A stretch of 64,000 nucleotides of DNA from Bactericera cockerelli (GCA_024516035.1 CM044967.1:4148859-4212858), one strand, 5' to 3'. Shown: positions 31,371-43,016, counted from the first letter of the stretch. Notes: generated by a model not told the origin, from the letters alone. Numbers and translations are program-made.

Positions 31371-32490
31371 GTGATGGCTCTCATGCAAAGAAAAGGTTAT
31401 CAGTTTGCATTATTTAATTTATTGATATTACAAGAAGATCTGTGATTTGATTTGGAACACTTGATATGAATTGGAGACAAGTGACTGAATGTTAAATTAT
31501 TATTTATTGTGCAGAGTGTAATTAGGGTCCTAACCCGATAAAATAATGTTGAGAATTAAAAAATACTATCTAGTTGAAGAATTTCTAGTGTAGGTGATAG
31601 AAAACGGTGAAATTTCAAGGAAATACCTAATTATTAATTATTATGCCCTATCTACATGGATATGAAAATCTTGGAATAATTCTGTCTACCATTTTATGGA
31701 GCGGACGGACAAATTTCACCAAATTAATTTATTTTGTTACTCGTTAGCCCCGTTGTCTTAAAAATAAAATGTATGTACCAATTCAACTGTGCTCTCATGT
31801 AGTGGGAAAAGATTTTTGCTAGTTTTTTAATTGGTTAATTGTGCATCTACCGTTCATATCATTTCATACGGATAAGCCTTCAAAGGTTTGGGTTACTTTT
31901 GGTTAAAGCAATATGTTTACACCTAGGACCAATGTGAACTGCTCAGAGCATATTATTTCAATGGACTTGAGGCATGTCCAAAGTTGTTATTTTGTTTATT
32001 TTTTAAATTTAGTCAGGTCACTTAACTGTCCAATTTTATGACTGAAAATTTGAAACAATATTTAAAACGAAGCACATAATTATTGTTTGAAAGACATTTT
32101 GTTATTAATTTAATTTATATTTGTAAATAATTCTTCCTAAAACTATGTAAGGGTTTTTCCAACAGTTTCTCATACAGACAACCTTGTACATAAGGATTTA
32201 TTGATTTTGCTCATATCACAAAAAAATATATAAAAAAAATAATTTATTACTGCTTTTTTTTATTTGAATCAATATATAAAACCTTGAATTTGTCATATTG
32301 TTTCACAAATCAGTGAATTTCCATATTTATGAGTCTTTCACGTAGAAAGAAAAAAATCAGTCCATCTTGTATCTATGAATTCTTCTAAATTATTGAAGTA
32401 AATTATATCTACTATTATTTATTGTTTTATATTGAGCTAACCAACTTTTGCGTTCAATAATTTCTACCCAAATAAAACATTTGTAAAGAA
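31371..32490 (+). other. CDV3 3' UTR exon (probable)
   Basis: The acceptor TGATTGATTACAG ends at 31370, pairing with the donor at 29991. The following ~1.1 kb is AT-rich, free of the repeat families that crowd both sides, and ends near an AATAAA at about 32,472. This fits a long 3' UTR. Several other AATAAA-like hexamers (for example near 31,765) could give shorter forms. Confidence 0.55.
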
Positions 32491-32702
32491 AACAGTTTTT
32501 TTACCAATGAATAATTTACAAGCCTTCTTAATTCAATTTTTCTGTTTAGTGCTCTAAAATAATATGTACATTTGTTAATCAGACATAATATTTTATTTTA
32601 TTCAAATTCTAGCAATTTTTCTCCAGTCTTGTATCCTACTTGTACCTCTCACATACATACTAGCTGCTCTCACAATACTCAATCCTATTCTTATCCTCAG
32701 TC

Positions 32703-32966
32703 TGGCTGGGGGACATTAAACAGGGAGAAGACCACTGTCTCGCTAGAAGACTATAAACAGAGAAGTGACTAGCCAACCCTTACAAGCCAGGCTAGCTTGC
32801 AGTTTCCTATGGGTTTAATGGCTTATAAAGAAAAGTCCAAGTCCTCATGATGGTTGATCGCACATAGAAATATGTGGTTCAGGACGAGCCAACTTTGAAA
32901 TAAAGTGCGCTGGAGACCATCACTCACCCCTCCAGCTGTAGCCAAGCTGGCTACAACAACAACAAC
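32703..32966 (+). mobile_element. Repeat H, full length
   Basis: CTGGGGGACATTAAACAGGG to TGGCTACAACAACAACAACA. It is flanked by a short direct repeat: ATTCTTATCCTCAG lies just before it (near 32,690) and again just after it (near 32,967). This looks like a target-site duplication and argues for retrotransposition. Confidence 0.75.
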
Positions 32967-33377
32967 ATTCTTATCCTCAGCCATCCCACTTCTCTTCCAT
33001 AGTCCATTCCCATCTTCTCAGATAATTTGTCTGCTTCCCATCTTTTCAGATAATTTTCTATACTAAACTTAACTATGTACCTTGTCAGTGTGATATAGTG
33101 AGAGCAGCCCTTTGGACCAACTAAGGACTTTTTTGAACTTTTAAAGTTAACATCCCTTAGCTGATTTGACTTTCAAGCATACTTTTAACGTCAAAGTGAC
33201 CATAATTTGACTTAAAGGACGTAGGTACTTAATTTACTGACCTGAACTGGACACAATTCTTAACCTTTTTTTTTTACCAAAAAGAGGCTGTGAAATAATC
33301 GCTAGGGGGAAAGAAAATAATATCTACCTCTCTCCATAGTCGAGATACATTATGATATCCATGTACAATTGTACAAC

Positions 33378-33612
33378 CATTGTTGGTCAAGTGGTTAAGG
33401 CGCTCGTCTGGTAATCCAGGTAGCGTAGTTCGTTCGAATCCCACGAACAGTAGCTTAGGGATCCGTTGGTTCGTATCCCACCCAGTGCATGATTTTTTCC
33501 TTTTTTTTGAGTTTGTGACTACATAATATTAACACTCTTAGGGTTAGCTGGTAGAAAATGCTTTGAGCATTAACCTCGCCTAGTGGTTACCTTCCACTAA
33601 AGAGTATTATTA
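33378..33612 (+). mobile_element. SINE family B
   Basis: TTGGTCAAGTGGTTAAGGCG, CTGGTAATCCAGGTAGCGTA, CACCCAGTGCATGA, GCCTAGTGGTTACCTTCCAC, (ATT)n tail. The region around GTTCGAATCCCACGAA is partly duplicated. Confidence 0.7.
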
Positions 33613-33977
33613 TTAGTGTCTCCGGGAAAAACATTCCCTAGACACAGAAAAAATGGAGCGAACCAACCAGTCCAAGCATCTTTTTGCAAATTTGGATGCA
33701 ATTATGATTCTAAATTAAAAATTTCAAACCATAACACCATGACATATAACGGGTAAAATCCACACATAGGATAGGAACCGTTTGGGAACTTATTTCCCAG
33801 GAACTTATATCACAGAATTCAAACAATTAATTAAAAAAAGAACACACTACTCTCTTACGGTTTCTAATATTTATTAGAAACCATTAGAACTAATATTAGA
33901 AATTATTCGGAAGTATTAAAGATGTTAGGTATTGCCTACGTCGGAGATGGCGTCGCGTCGTCTCACCTGGATTTTAT

Positions 33978-34116
33978 AGTTATCATATTAGTCACTTTCG
34001 TGATATCACAACTACTCAAAGTCACACTACTAAATCTACACTGAAATCGGGACTTGAACCACCGACCTCCAGGTTGCAAGTCCGCCGCCTTATCGATCAA
34101 GCTACTGAGGTCGGTT
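33978..34116 (-). mobile_element. SINE family C
   Basis: CACTTTCGTGATATCACAAC, CACCGACCTCCAGGTTGCAA and CTTATCGATCAAGCTACTGA. Confidence 0.75.
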
Positions 34117-34126
34117 GGATTTTATA

Positions 34127-34710
34127 ATAATGATATCGCCTTATTTATACTGCCCGATAAAGACCAATGAGTAATTATTCCATCAATAATAATAATATGT
34201 AACACTCTTTAATGGAAGGTAACCACCAGGCGAGGTTAATGCTCATAGCATTTTCTACCACATAACCCTCATAGTCTTATTCTTATGTGGTCACAAACTC
34301 CAATTAATGAGGAAAAAATCATGCACTAGGTGGCATTAGCACAAACGAATCCCTACGCTACCTGGATTACCAGACTAGTGCGTTAACCACTTGACTACCA
34401 GTGCACATTGTTCGCACTAGTCCGAAACGCATTGTTATGTGGTCAAAATCCCAAATGGGAGGATAACTTTTACAATGTCCCTCGTGACCTCTGGATTATC
34501 AGACAGACGCCTTGACCTCTGAGCTCACAGAACTAACTAGACTTTGGAGTTGGGCGTCCATAGAATTCTTTGACCACTGGAAGATAGGTGGTCCAACTTA
34601 TGATATTTTGACCACATAATAATAAAGCTTTTTGAGCTTACGGCCGGAAGAATAGGACTTCTTAGTCCTAGGCGGGCAGTATAAATAAGGCGATATTTTA
34701 TTATTATCAC
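34127..34710. mobile_element. SINE cluster: A and B fragments, both strands
   Basis: An A 3' fragment (34,127-34,180, minus), a B copy (34,200-34,406, minus, with GGTAACCACCAGGCGAGGTT), an A 5' fragment (34,430-34,535, minus) and an A 3' part (34,610-34,700, plus). The two A fragments around B may be one A copy split by B. Confidence 0.55.
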
Positions 34711-36055
34711 TCCCCGTTTTCAGTCCTCTAGTCAGTAATGACTGCTGTGCTCACTAATTTGTGACGCGAGGATTTATTTTGTGATTCGCCACTTTGCATA
34801 AAAATTCCACACTTGTTCATAAAAAATAAGACAATGGGACTACCGCTTCTCAAGAAGCGAGAATGGATTTAAAATTATGTAATAAAGAAAGAAGGTACAT
34901 CTCTACCCAGATAGCTGAGTTGGGTATGTGTTTACTCATAGATATACCTCCTAGTATAGGTATGCTATAATGATGGTTTGATGGTAGGTACCGTGGATAC
35001 TCTATGCCATAGATCAAGATAAAGTACAGATATACTGACTGCGGGACTAGACATGGTTCTGTGTTTTTTGTGCTATATTTTAATCGGACAGGGCCAAATT
35101 TTTTGCCAATTTACCCTTATATATTTTAATTTAGCCTAGAGGCTAGTATTTTGTTCTACCTGATTATTCACGAGAATGTTAACCCGCCGAAACCATCTCC
35201 ATCAGTCAATCGATAAGTCAGATAAGAAAAGTGAGGAGTTTTGCAGATTCTTGTCACTCTTCAGATTAAAAAGCGTGTTATTGGTAACTCCTTCAAGAAA
35301 AACAAGAAATCAAAGTCACCTTTAATTTAAGAAAATGTAGCACTGAATATGCAACGGTACATAGATATGAAAAGTTGTGGAACCTGGCCGGTGGTGTTGG
35401 AGGTGTTGCAGTAATTCTAATAAAATAGTACCTACAATTATTAGAATCAGGCAATTTACCTTTTACCATTTAGTTTATTTAGCTTTTAGCTTGTAAGTTA
35501 ACATATAATTAGTTTTGTATTAGTTGTAAGTTTATTAATATTATAAAAAGCGGTATAAAATGGACACGCAAGTTCGTAAATAATATTTTTTTAAAAAACT
35601 CACATTGCGAGCAGTTCATCAATAAATACAGTATGTCCCAAAAGTCCTCGCTCATAACTTTTGAACGCTTGGGAATTTTTTAATTCTGTTTGTTTCTAAG
35701 GATAAAAAAGACCCATGGCCGATCGGTTGGTGACCTCGAAATCTAGGTTCGACCCCCGGAAGTGGTACTTTTTTCTTCAAAACATTTTTCATTTTTCTAG
35801 GATTTCAAATGGAATGGTATAATTTTTATTCATTAATATGAATAAACAAATAAAAATATTACAAATGACATTTACTTGACTTTTCTGTCATAATCAGAGG
35901 CGGAGTGAGGGGGGTTTACTCGTAAAGTTGAACATAAGGATCTACTGGCGTACCCTGTAGATTCGGCACAGTCTCTTATGATCTAAAAATTGTTTGAAAT
36001 GAACATAATATCTACATTTCATTAATCTAAGTCATAGGGAAAATCTTCGATTTTT
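34711..36055. other. No gene seen
   Basis: Mostly AT-rich, unassigned. Around 35,640-35,770 is a segment ATGTCCCAAAAGTCCTCGCT followed by GACCTCGAAATCTAGG and GGTTCGACCCCCGG, a tRNA-like stretch that could be another SINE head. Confidence 0.35.
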
Positions 36056-36061
36056 ATTAAT

Positions 36062-36195
36062 CTAGAGGTCGCGGGTTCGAAACACAGCCGGGACAGGACA
36101 CGATGTCCTCTCATTTGGCTTTTTTATCACATAAAAATACATGATGGGTTTACTGTTGGAATAATGGGACTCAATAGTCCTAAAAAATAAGTCGA
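36062..36195 (+). mobile_element. SINE family A, 5' truncated
   Basis: AGAGGTCGCGGGTTCGAAAC, CATAAAAATACATGATGGG and ATAATGGGACTCAATAGTCC. The A-box part is missing. Confidence 0.6.
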
Positions 36196-36317
36196 TAGGT
36201 AAGGCATGACAAGAAGAAATTTTATTCTGATTAATTTTGCATTACAAAATGATACAATGAGACATAAATCAATTTAAAAGGTAAGAATTATGTTCAAATT
36301 TAAAAGGAAACAATAAA

Positions 36318-36463
36318 AAGTTATCATATTTGTGTTAATCACTTTCGTGATATCACAACTACTCACACTCGCTTTACTAAATCTACGCTGAAACCGGGAC
36401 TTGAACCACCGACCTCCAGGTTACAAGTCCGCCGCCTTATCGATCAAGCTACTGAGGTCGGTA
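36318..36463 (-). mobile_element. SINE family C
   Basis: GTTATCATATTTGTGTTAAT, CACTTTCGTGATATCACAAC, CCACCGACCTCCAGGTTACA. Near-consensus, so probably young. Confidence 0.75.
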
Positions 36464-36702
36464 AAGGAAAGAACAAGAAAGAACAACAAAGTTTATATAT
36501 TATATTTAAATTATTTTTTGAGGGAAATCTGTTGATGTGGGCGGGTATCGAACTCACTACCAGAGGTATCGAGGTGACATTCCCGACGCCCTTGACTACT
36601 TTCTTGCCAAGGTAAAGCCCAGCAATGGGAGAATCGTAGAGTCGCTCTGCGCACTGCCAAGTAGAAGAATCACATCCAGATCACAGACCATTATTGTCTG
36701 TC

Positions 36703-36905
36703 TGTCCCGGTAGCTCAGTGGTAAAAGCGGCATTCTGTGAATCCAGAGATTTCAGAGGTCGTTGGTTCGAAACCCAGCCGGGACATGACAAGTTATCCTC
36801 CCATTTGGGATTTTTACCACATAATAATATGTCTTGGGCTTACTGCTGGAATAATGGGACTTTAATAGTCTTAATCGGGCAGTATAAATAAAGCGATATT
36901 ATTAT
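36703..36905 (+). mobile_element. SINE family A, full length
   Basis: TGTCCCGGTAGCTCAGTGGT, GGTTCGAAACCCAGCCGGGA, TACCACATAATAATATGTCT, GGGCAGTATAAATAAAGCGA, (ATT)n. Confidence 0.75.
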
Positions 36906-37159
36906 TCTTCAACATTAGAAATAAGGACATTAAATAATATTATTATTATTTATTTATTTTTCAATATAAATCCCACAATGAACATTTATTAATACATTAC
37001 AATCTAGATTAAATCTAATAAGCAATTTTATTCTAAAAAGGGTATAGTAAAAACAAAATTTTCCTTTTTAGGATGAGTGATTTTTCACAACCTTTTACTT
37101 TAAAAAATTATAGGTACCTATAATATCGGAAGTATTGTGTTGCTCATTTTTTTTTCATA

Positions 37160-37285
37160 TAATTTTTCCTCATTCATTTGAGCTTGTGACCTCATAATAA
37201 TAAGACTCTGAGGATTAGGTGGTAGAAAATGCTTTGAGCATTAACCTCGCCTAGTGGTTATACCTTCCACTGAAGAATATTATTA
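37160..37285 (+). mobile_element. SINE family B, 3' half
   Basis: TTTTTCCTCATTCATTTGAG, CTCATAATAATAAGACTCTG, TTGAGCATTAACCTCGCCTA, (ATT)n tail. No head. Confidence 0.65.
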
Positions 37286-37976
37286 TTATAGCCCAATGCC
37301 CATCCAGTAGTACATTTCCCTTTACGGCCCTGAAGTAATGCCACACGGCGGTGCCAGGGCAACATATAATAGAAACACAACCAAGAAGAGGTTTTTAGAC
37401 GGTAAAAAACCTTCTCGCCAGCTGACAGGCATTATCCTACGCTGATGTTTGATGCAAATTTTCCTCATTTTTTTGAAATAATAATAATATCGACTTATTT
37501 ATACTGCCCGATTAGGACTATTAAAGTCCCATTATTATGAAGAAAAAAAGTACATTTCCCTTTGAGATTGGCATAGACTTTCCCCCATCGAATGTTTTCT
37601 CAAGGAACGGGATGTTTATCTTTGGATTTTAGTTAATTCTAATAAACTTATTCTTTCATAATCCTCCTTAGGACTGCTGATATTCACACCAGTTTGAAAC
37701 AATACGGCCCGAACATGTGAACGTTTCGCAACCTAGCTTCTTGAGTCTTGCAGGATTCAGGTCTATTGTTGATTCGTACAAGATTTCAATCCTGCCTATG
37801 AAGTCCACCGAAAGAACAGGCAGGTTATAACCGAAATATTCATTAACGATTTATTCTGTATGATTTTACAAATATATCAGTATAATCAAAAAATCAGTTT
37901 AATCAGAAAAGTGAGAAGTTGTATTAGATGTACATGAATATCAGAACATACCTGGACAGCTGTTTCGAGCTTATTT

Positions 37977-38330
37977 TGAATTCTGTGAATTTGGCATTTT
38001 GAATTCTGTCAATTTGGCATTTTGAATTCTGTCAATTTGGCATTTTGAATTCTGTCAATTTGGCATTTTGAATTCTGTCAATTTGGAATTTTTAATTTTG
38101 TCAATTTGGCATTTTTAATTTTGTCAGTTTGGCATTTTGGATTCTGTCAATTTGGCATTTTGAGTTCTAGTCATGAAAATGTTTCTGTCAATTTGGTATT
38201 TTGAATTCTGTCAATTTGGCATTTTGAATTCTGTCTGTTTGGCATTTTGAATTCTGTCAATTTGGCATTTTTAATTTTGTCAATTTGGCATTTTTGATTC
38301 TGTCAGTTTGACATTTTGAGTTCTGTTATA
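37977..38330 (+). repeat. 23-bp minisatellite
   Basis: About fifteen units of AATTCTGTCAATTTGGCATT-TTG with drifting variants (TTTT for ATTC, CAGTTTG for CAATTTG) and one inserted spacer near 38,170. It begins directly after the GTTTCGAGC of a repeat-L copy. No spacers of CRISPR type. Confidence 0.9.
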
Positions 38331-38344
38331 GTAAAACTACCCGA

Positions 38345-38650
38345 GCTTGGGTCTACTGCCCGTAGTCCAGAGATCCTGAGTTCGATCCCCGGCCGGAGCA
38401 GACTTTTCACACAGAAAATTCTGTTCCCTCCGTACATGTGAGGTTGGCATTTCCGGCATTACCCAGGCTGGGTAAGGTTAATGTGGGTATAGCTGGGTAG
38501 CAGCGATTGGAGGGTAAAACCCCCGTCCCAACCCAGGACGTTAAATCAAATAGAATCGTTGGCGTTAGGAAGGGTATCTAGCAGTAAAAAATGTACCAAA
38601 ACCAACCAACCTCAACCATGAGGTTGAACAACGTCGACCCTGCTTGAGCG
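38345..38650 (+). mobile_element. SINE family F
   Basis: TACTGCCCGTAGTCCAGAGA, GAGTTCGATCCCCGGCCGGA, TTCTGTTCCCTCCGTACATG, CCAGGCTGGGTAAGGTTAAT, CCCAGGACGTTAAATCAAAT, CATGAGGTTGAACAACG. Confidence 0.7.
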
Positions 38651-38689
38651 AGATAAGACACAGTAAAATAAGAAGAAGAAGAATGGGTA

Positions 38690-38880
38690 CGAAGATTTTG
38701 TCAACAATAGAGGACTATATAAAGATACCGTACCAGCCAACCTTAACATTTCAGGCTAGCTTGCAGTTTCCTAAGGGTTTATTGGCTTAGAAATGGTCCA
38801 AGTTCAACTTCAATTCAAGTTGGCTGGAGACCATCACTCCCCACATCAGGAGCCAGACTGAATACAACAACTACTACGAT
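38690..38880 (+). mobile_element. Diverged repeat H
   Basis: AGAGGACTATATAAAGATAC, CAGGCTAGCTTGCAGTTTCC, GTTGGCTGGAGACCATCACT and TACAACAACTAC match H in order. Confidence 0.55.
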
Positions 38881-39019
38881 TGTGTCAAACAACTGTGTTT
38901 CAGTATAATCAGAAAAGTGAGAAGTTGTATTAGATGTACAGGAAAATTAGAACATACCTGGACAGCTGTTTCGAGCTTTTTATAGGTCTCATCAGCAGGT
39001 AACAGTTCTGAATATCCAT

Positions 39020-39950
39020 GCCATCAACTAACCTCTCTATTTTAATCAGTATAATCAGAAATTGATATAATTACATTTTAAAGTGCTCAATTTTTTAAAA
39101 TTATTATTTTTATGGTACTGTCTAAGTGTCTATACATGTTGGTACAGCAAAAAAGCTACGCCAACATGCAATAAGTAACAAGGGATGGATACACAATATT
39201 TCACAATACATATTTTACACATTCATAATTACATTACATTTTTAAGGAGAATTGAGGAAAAAAGAACAAGACTTGACAGATGACGTAAGATGATCTGGAA
39301 CTTTAAACATCACGAATGATATTTGACAAAAATTATTGATCGTGGCCTCTAGGTAAGTTGACATCATCCTCTTGGACATCAGAGTATTGGATCACCCGAA
39401 TTTCATCGGTCCATGACTTTGTTTTGTATGCAAAATGTATATTTTTGAAAGGAAACGTTCTTCTTTTTTAATGTGAATTATCAAAGATGTTAGTCCTATG
39501 TCCAAAATTTTGAATAGAAAAAAAATCCCTTCACTTCCGCCTTTTAATATATTCACAAAAAACTATATTTAGGTATTTTTTTGAAAAATTCTTAGAGACA
39601 TAAATCAGTCAAAATAGAAAAGTGAGAAGTTGAACTACATGTACATTGTGCAGGGCTCTGTACTTTGGATGTTTGGGGTCTACACGTACCTCGTGAGGAA
39701 AAATGAGTAGCTGCTTTGGTGCAGCGAACAGTGACGAAATTATGGTCAAATGATACACAAGAATTTAAAAGAAAAGTCCTGTAATTCTGTGCTAACCACT
39801 GAAATTATTTGTATATTAATATTGTATATTAATTTGTAATTACCTGTGTTGTATATATTATGTCCAATTAATAAAGTGTTAAATAATAATAATAATATAT
39901 CCAGGTTCCACTCTAGTAATTATTATAAAATATTATTTGGATGTGGAACT
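39020..39950. other. No gene seen; fragments of repeats L and E
   Basis: GAAAAGTGAGAAGTTGAACT (L) at about 39,618, and E body sequence at 39,680-39,800 (CTCGTGAGGAAAAATGAGTA). The rest is AT-rich. Confidence 0.4.
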
Positions 39951-39958
39951 AGTTGATG

Positions 39959-40397
39959 TAATTCTCTCTGCGAAGGGTTAAACCCCAACCGATCTCTTCT
40001 GTAATTCTCTCTGCGAAGGGTTAACCCAACCGATCTCTTCTGTAATTCTCTCTGCGAAGGCTTAACCCAATCGATCTCTTCTGTAATTCTCTCTTCGAAG
40101 GTTAACCCAACCGATCTCTTCTGTAATTATCTCTGCGAAGAGTTAACCCGACCGATCTCTTGTTTAATTTCTCTGCTGCGAAGGGTTAACCCAAATACAT
40201 CTTTGAGCTTCTGTAACCCAACCGGTCTCTTCTGTAATTTTCTCTGCGAAGGGTTAACCCAAATACATCTTTGAGCTTCTGTAACCCAACCGGTCTCTTC
40301 TGTAATTTTCTCTGCGAATTGTTAACCCAAATACATCTTTGAGCTTCTGTAACCCAAACCGATCTCTTCTGTAATTCTCTCTGCGAAGGGTTAATCT
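39959..40397 (+). repeat. ~41-bp minisatellite with a longer variant unit
   Basis: About ten units of CTGTAATTCTCTCTGCGAAG then GGTTAACCCAACCGATCTCT. Three consecutive units near 40,190-40,350 carry an extra CCAAATACATCTTTGAGCTT, giving ~65-bp units, so the array has at least two unit types. Confidence 0.88.
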
Positions 40398-40737
40398 CTT
40401 CTTCTTTCTTTTTTTTCCAAACACGTGAGATTCAAAGTTCGTGATATTGAACAGAGATCGTGAAATGTCCCACACTGGAGGTTAGCGGCGATATCGTTTC
40501 CTATGACAGGCGGACCATCTTCCTTGGGTTTAGAAACAAATTACGTCTCGGAACTTGGCCTGGGAATTCCGTCGATGCTCTGATCTCGACGCCTTGGCTT
40601 GCTGGTGCAGTGGTCTTTATAGTTCGACACCCGGTGGACCACATGAAATTCAATTCAATTTGAGCTTCATTGTGTTATTTTAAGTTAAGTTCGTTATCAT
40701 TTTAAATATGATAACATATAAATATGATTAACACAAA

Positions 40738-40873
40738 TTTTGTGTTAATCACTTTCGTGATGTCACAACTACTCTAACATGCTTTACCAAATCCACGCTG
40801 AAGCCGGGACTTGAACCACCGACCTCCAGGTTACAAGTCTGCCGACTTATCGAAAAAACTACTGAGGTCGGTT
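40738..40873 (-). mobile_element. SINE family C
   Basis: TTGTGTTAATCACTTTCGTG, CCACCGACCTCCAGGTTACA, AAACTACTGAGGTCGG. Confidence 0.7.
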
Positions 40874-41544
40874 TATTGTGTTATTTTAACATAAAACTAT
40901 AAACACAATTTGCAATATAACTTAATACTAACTATAATATATACTATAATAAAATGAGTAGTTACTTGTATGAGTAACGATCAGTGGTGGCATTACCAGA
41001 GTAAAAAGAAATTAATGTAATATCATTCGAAAAGTATAGGAGGCTTTTAGTAATGCTGCGCTACCCACAGAAAATGTGAAGAGGCCTTGTGCATCACCAA
41101 AAATAAAATCATACTATATTAAAATATTAAAAGGCTTGTATACTAAATTTCAACAATTTTGAAGAGCCACTGAGGTCGGTACATTATTTTTATACTTTAA
41201 GTCACTTGAGGACTAATGAGTCCCCATTATACCAACAAAAAGCCCAAGACGTAGGGTAAACGCAAACGCACCAGTTGTTCACATTAGACAGATCGATAAG
41301 GCCACGCATACGTAACCCCCACCTTATCAAACAAGCTACTGAGGTCGGTTGAGTAACAGAAATAAATAGGTACAAGATTTTTTAATAATTGCTGAGCTAA
41401 AAATTAGCTCTATAGCCAAATTTTGGGTTCCATACTTTCTGTACTTCCACTAATCAGTCAGTCGAAACAGTGAAGTGAGAAATTATTCTAGATGTACTTG
41501 TACAGACTGTACAGTAGTCATGAGGACAATGTAATAATAATAAT

Positions 41545-41750
41545 AATACTTTTTAATGGAAGGTAACCACCAGGCGAGGTTAATGCTCAAAGCATTTTCT
41601 ACCTCCTAACCCTCAGAGTCTTATTATTTTGTGGTCATATTCTGAAACAAGCGAGGAAGAAATCGTGCATTGGCTGGGATTTGAACCAACGGATCACAGC
41701 GCAACCTAGATTACCACACCAGCGCTATCCACTTGACTACCAATACACGT
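41545..41750 (-). mobile_element. SINE family B
   Basis: GGTAACCACCAGGCGAGGTT, CTCAGAGTCTTATTATTTTG, GGATTTGAACCAACGGATCA, TATCCACTTGACTACCAATA. Confidence 0.7.
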
Positions 41751-41831
41751 ACCAATGGCTAATGTATGACACAGAGTAATAAAGTTGCTCACATAGAAAG
41801 GTTTCGCCTGAAACTAATCAACTAAAGTTTC

Positions 41832-41945
41832 ATGTCTGAGGTAACGGCACTCACTCCTGTGACAATGGAGGAGAAAATATCGGAATTAGATATTCCTTCT
41901 TCGGCTTACATAAACCTCAAAATGAATCTGTTTCTCGACCGATAA
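41832..41945 (+). CDS. Small open frame, unidentified
   Basis: 37 codons, MSEVTALTPVTMEEKISELD and IPSSAYINLKMNLFLDR, then TAA. The composition is protein-like (acidic and hydrophobic, no repeats), in a stretch free of recognised SINEs. No homology recognised; it may be chance or a relic. Confidence 0.2.
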   Translation: MSEVTALTPVTMEEKISELDIPSSAYINLKMNLFLDR

Positions 41946-42144
41946 TGGCTGACTTCCTTGAGGTCAAACATCGGAGAATTTAGTGGAATTTGGTGGTAAA
42001 TATTTAGATAGTAATTGTTTCTTGTGTTGGAAGTTGAAATTGCTTTGCGAACGTTTTAATCTTCTAGCTTTTTACATTTTAGTGAAATAATCGAATTAGT
42101 ACGTTAGGCAAAATATGAAATGAGTTTGTGTAACTTTGGTGTGT

Positions 42145-42407
42145 TTGAATCTTGAGTTCCGTTAAGTTGGCCCTGCCATGACGGAATTTCGTGTTCAAAC
42201 GTTACTACTCGGTAGATCTTAGTTAGTACCGAGAGTTCTTCGTTAGTACCGTTACCGTTCTCGAGAAAAACAGAATTTTCTGACTACTAACTGGTACTAA
42301 CGACGAACTCTCGGTACTTATGGGTACTAACGAAGATCTACCGGATACTAACGTTTGAACACGAAATTCCGTCATAGCAGGGCCAACTTAACGGACCTTG
42401 AATCTTG
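42145..42407. mobile_element. Foldback MITE with 10-bp target-site duplication
   Basis: TTGAATCTTG occurs at 42,145-42,154 and 42,398-42,407. The 243 bp between are almost wholly one inverted repeat: TTCCGTTAAGTTGGCCCTGC at the left, GCAGGGCCAACTTAACGGAC at the right, continuing inward through CGTGTTCAAACGTTA and GGTAGATCT for about 100 bp. No ORF. Long arms with a 9-10-bp duplication fit Mutator-like MITEs. Confidence 0.8.
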
Positions 42408-42465
42408 TATGTTGATGAGATCCTTACGAGTTTAATGTGTTGAAGTGTTGATCGTAGGGTATAAC

Positions 42466-42672
42466 TGGTAGTGGAGTGGTTAACGCGATAGTCTGGTAAT
42501 CTAGGTAGCGTAGAGATCCGTTGGTTTGAATCCCACCCAATGCATGAATTTTTCCTCATTAATTTGAGTTTGTGACCACATAATAATAAGACTTTGAGGT
42601 GTAGGTGGTAGAAAATGCTTTGAGCATTAACCTTGCGTGGTGGATACCTTCCACTAAAGAGTGTTATTATTA
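42466..42672 (+). mobile_element. SINE family B
   Basis: ACTGGTAGTGGAGTGGTTAA, GTCTGGTAATCTAGGTAGCG, TTTGAATCCCACCCAATGCA, GACCACATAATAATAAGACT, GTGGATACCTTCCACTAAAG, (ATT)n. Confidence 0.75.
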
Positions 42673-42827
42673 TTATATAACTTTGGTGGAATCGCCGAAA
42701 TTTTTCATTTCGTTTATTCCAAATGATAAAGTGGTTAGAGAACTTCCCGGTGAAACAGTGTCCAACTGTCCATAGAACACGGATAGGATAGTGGTAACCT
42801 TTTTTTTTTAATTAGTCTTACTAATAA

Positions 42828-42956
42828 GGGCGGAATTAATAGACGTTTTTGTAATACATCTGTGGCGCGAAGTCATGGTTTGCGTACTGTGTAAAATAGG
42901 GAAAACCGACGCTTAGCAATGACTTACGTTATAGAATTTGTCTATTAATTTCGCCC
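42828..42956. mobile_element. GGGCGG MITE, complete
   Basis: 129 bp; TIR GGGCGGAATTAATAGAC / GTCTATTAATTTCGCCC; interior ACGTTTTTGTAATACATCTG and GGGAAAACCGACGCTTAGCA. No ORF. Confidence 0.75.
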
Positions 42957-43016
42957 AAAATATTTGCCAGTTTAGCCACACTCAAGGTGAAATGAATAAA
43001 CAATGACTTAGACTTA

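Noticed and set aside
32572..32772. Protein ending in [19 protein letters not shown] (also at 55,764-55,994)
   Set aside because: The shared C-terminus is the start of repeat H read through, not a conserved protein.
37977..38330. CRISPR array
   Set aside because: Units abut without unique spacers, and the context is a eukaryotic genome; it is a minisatellite. The same holds for 54,888-55,475 and 39,959-40,397.
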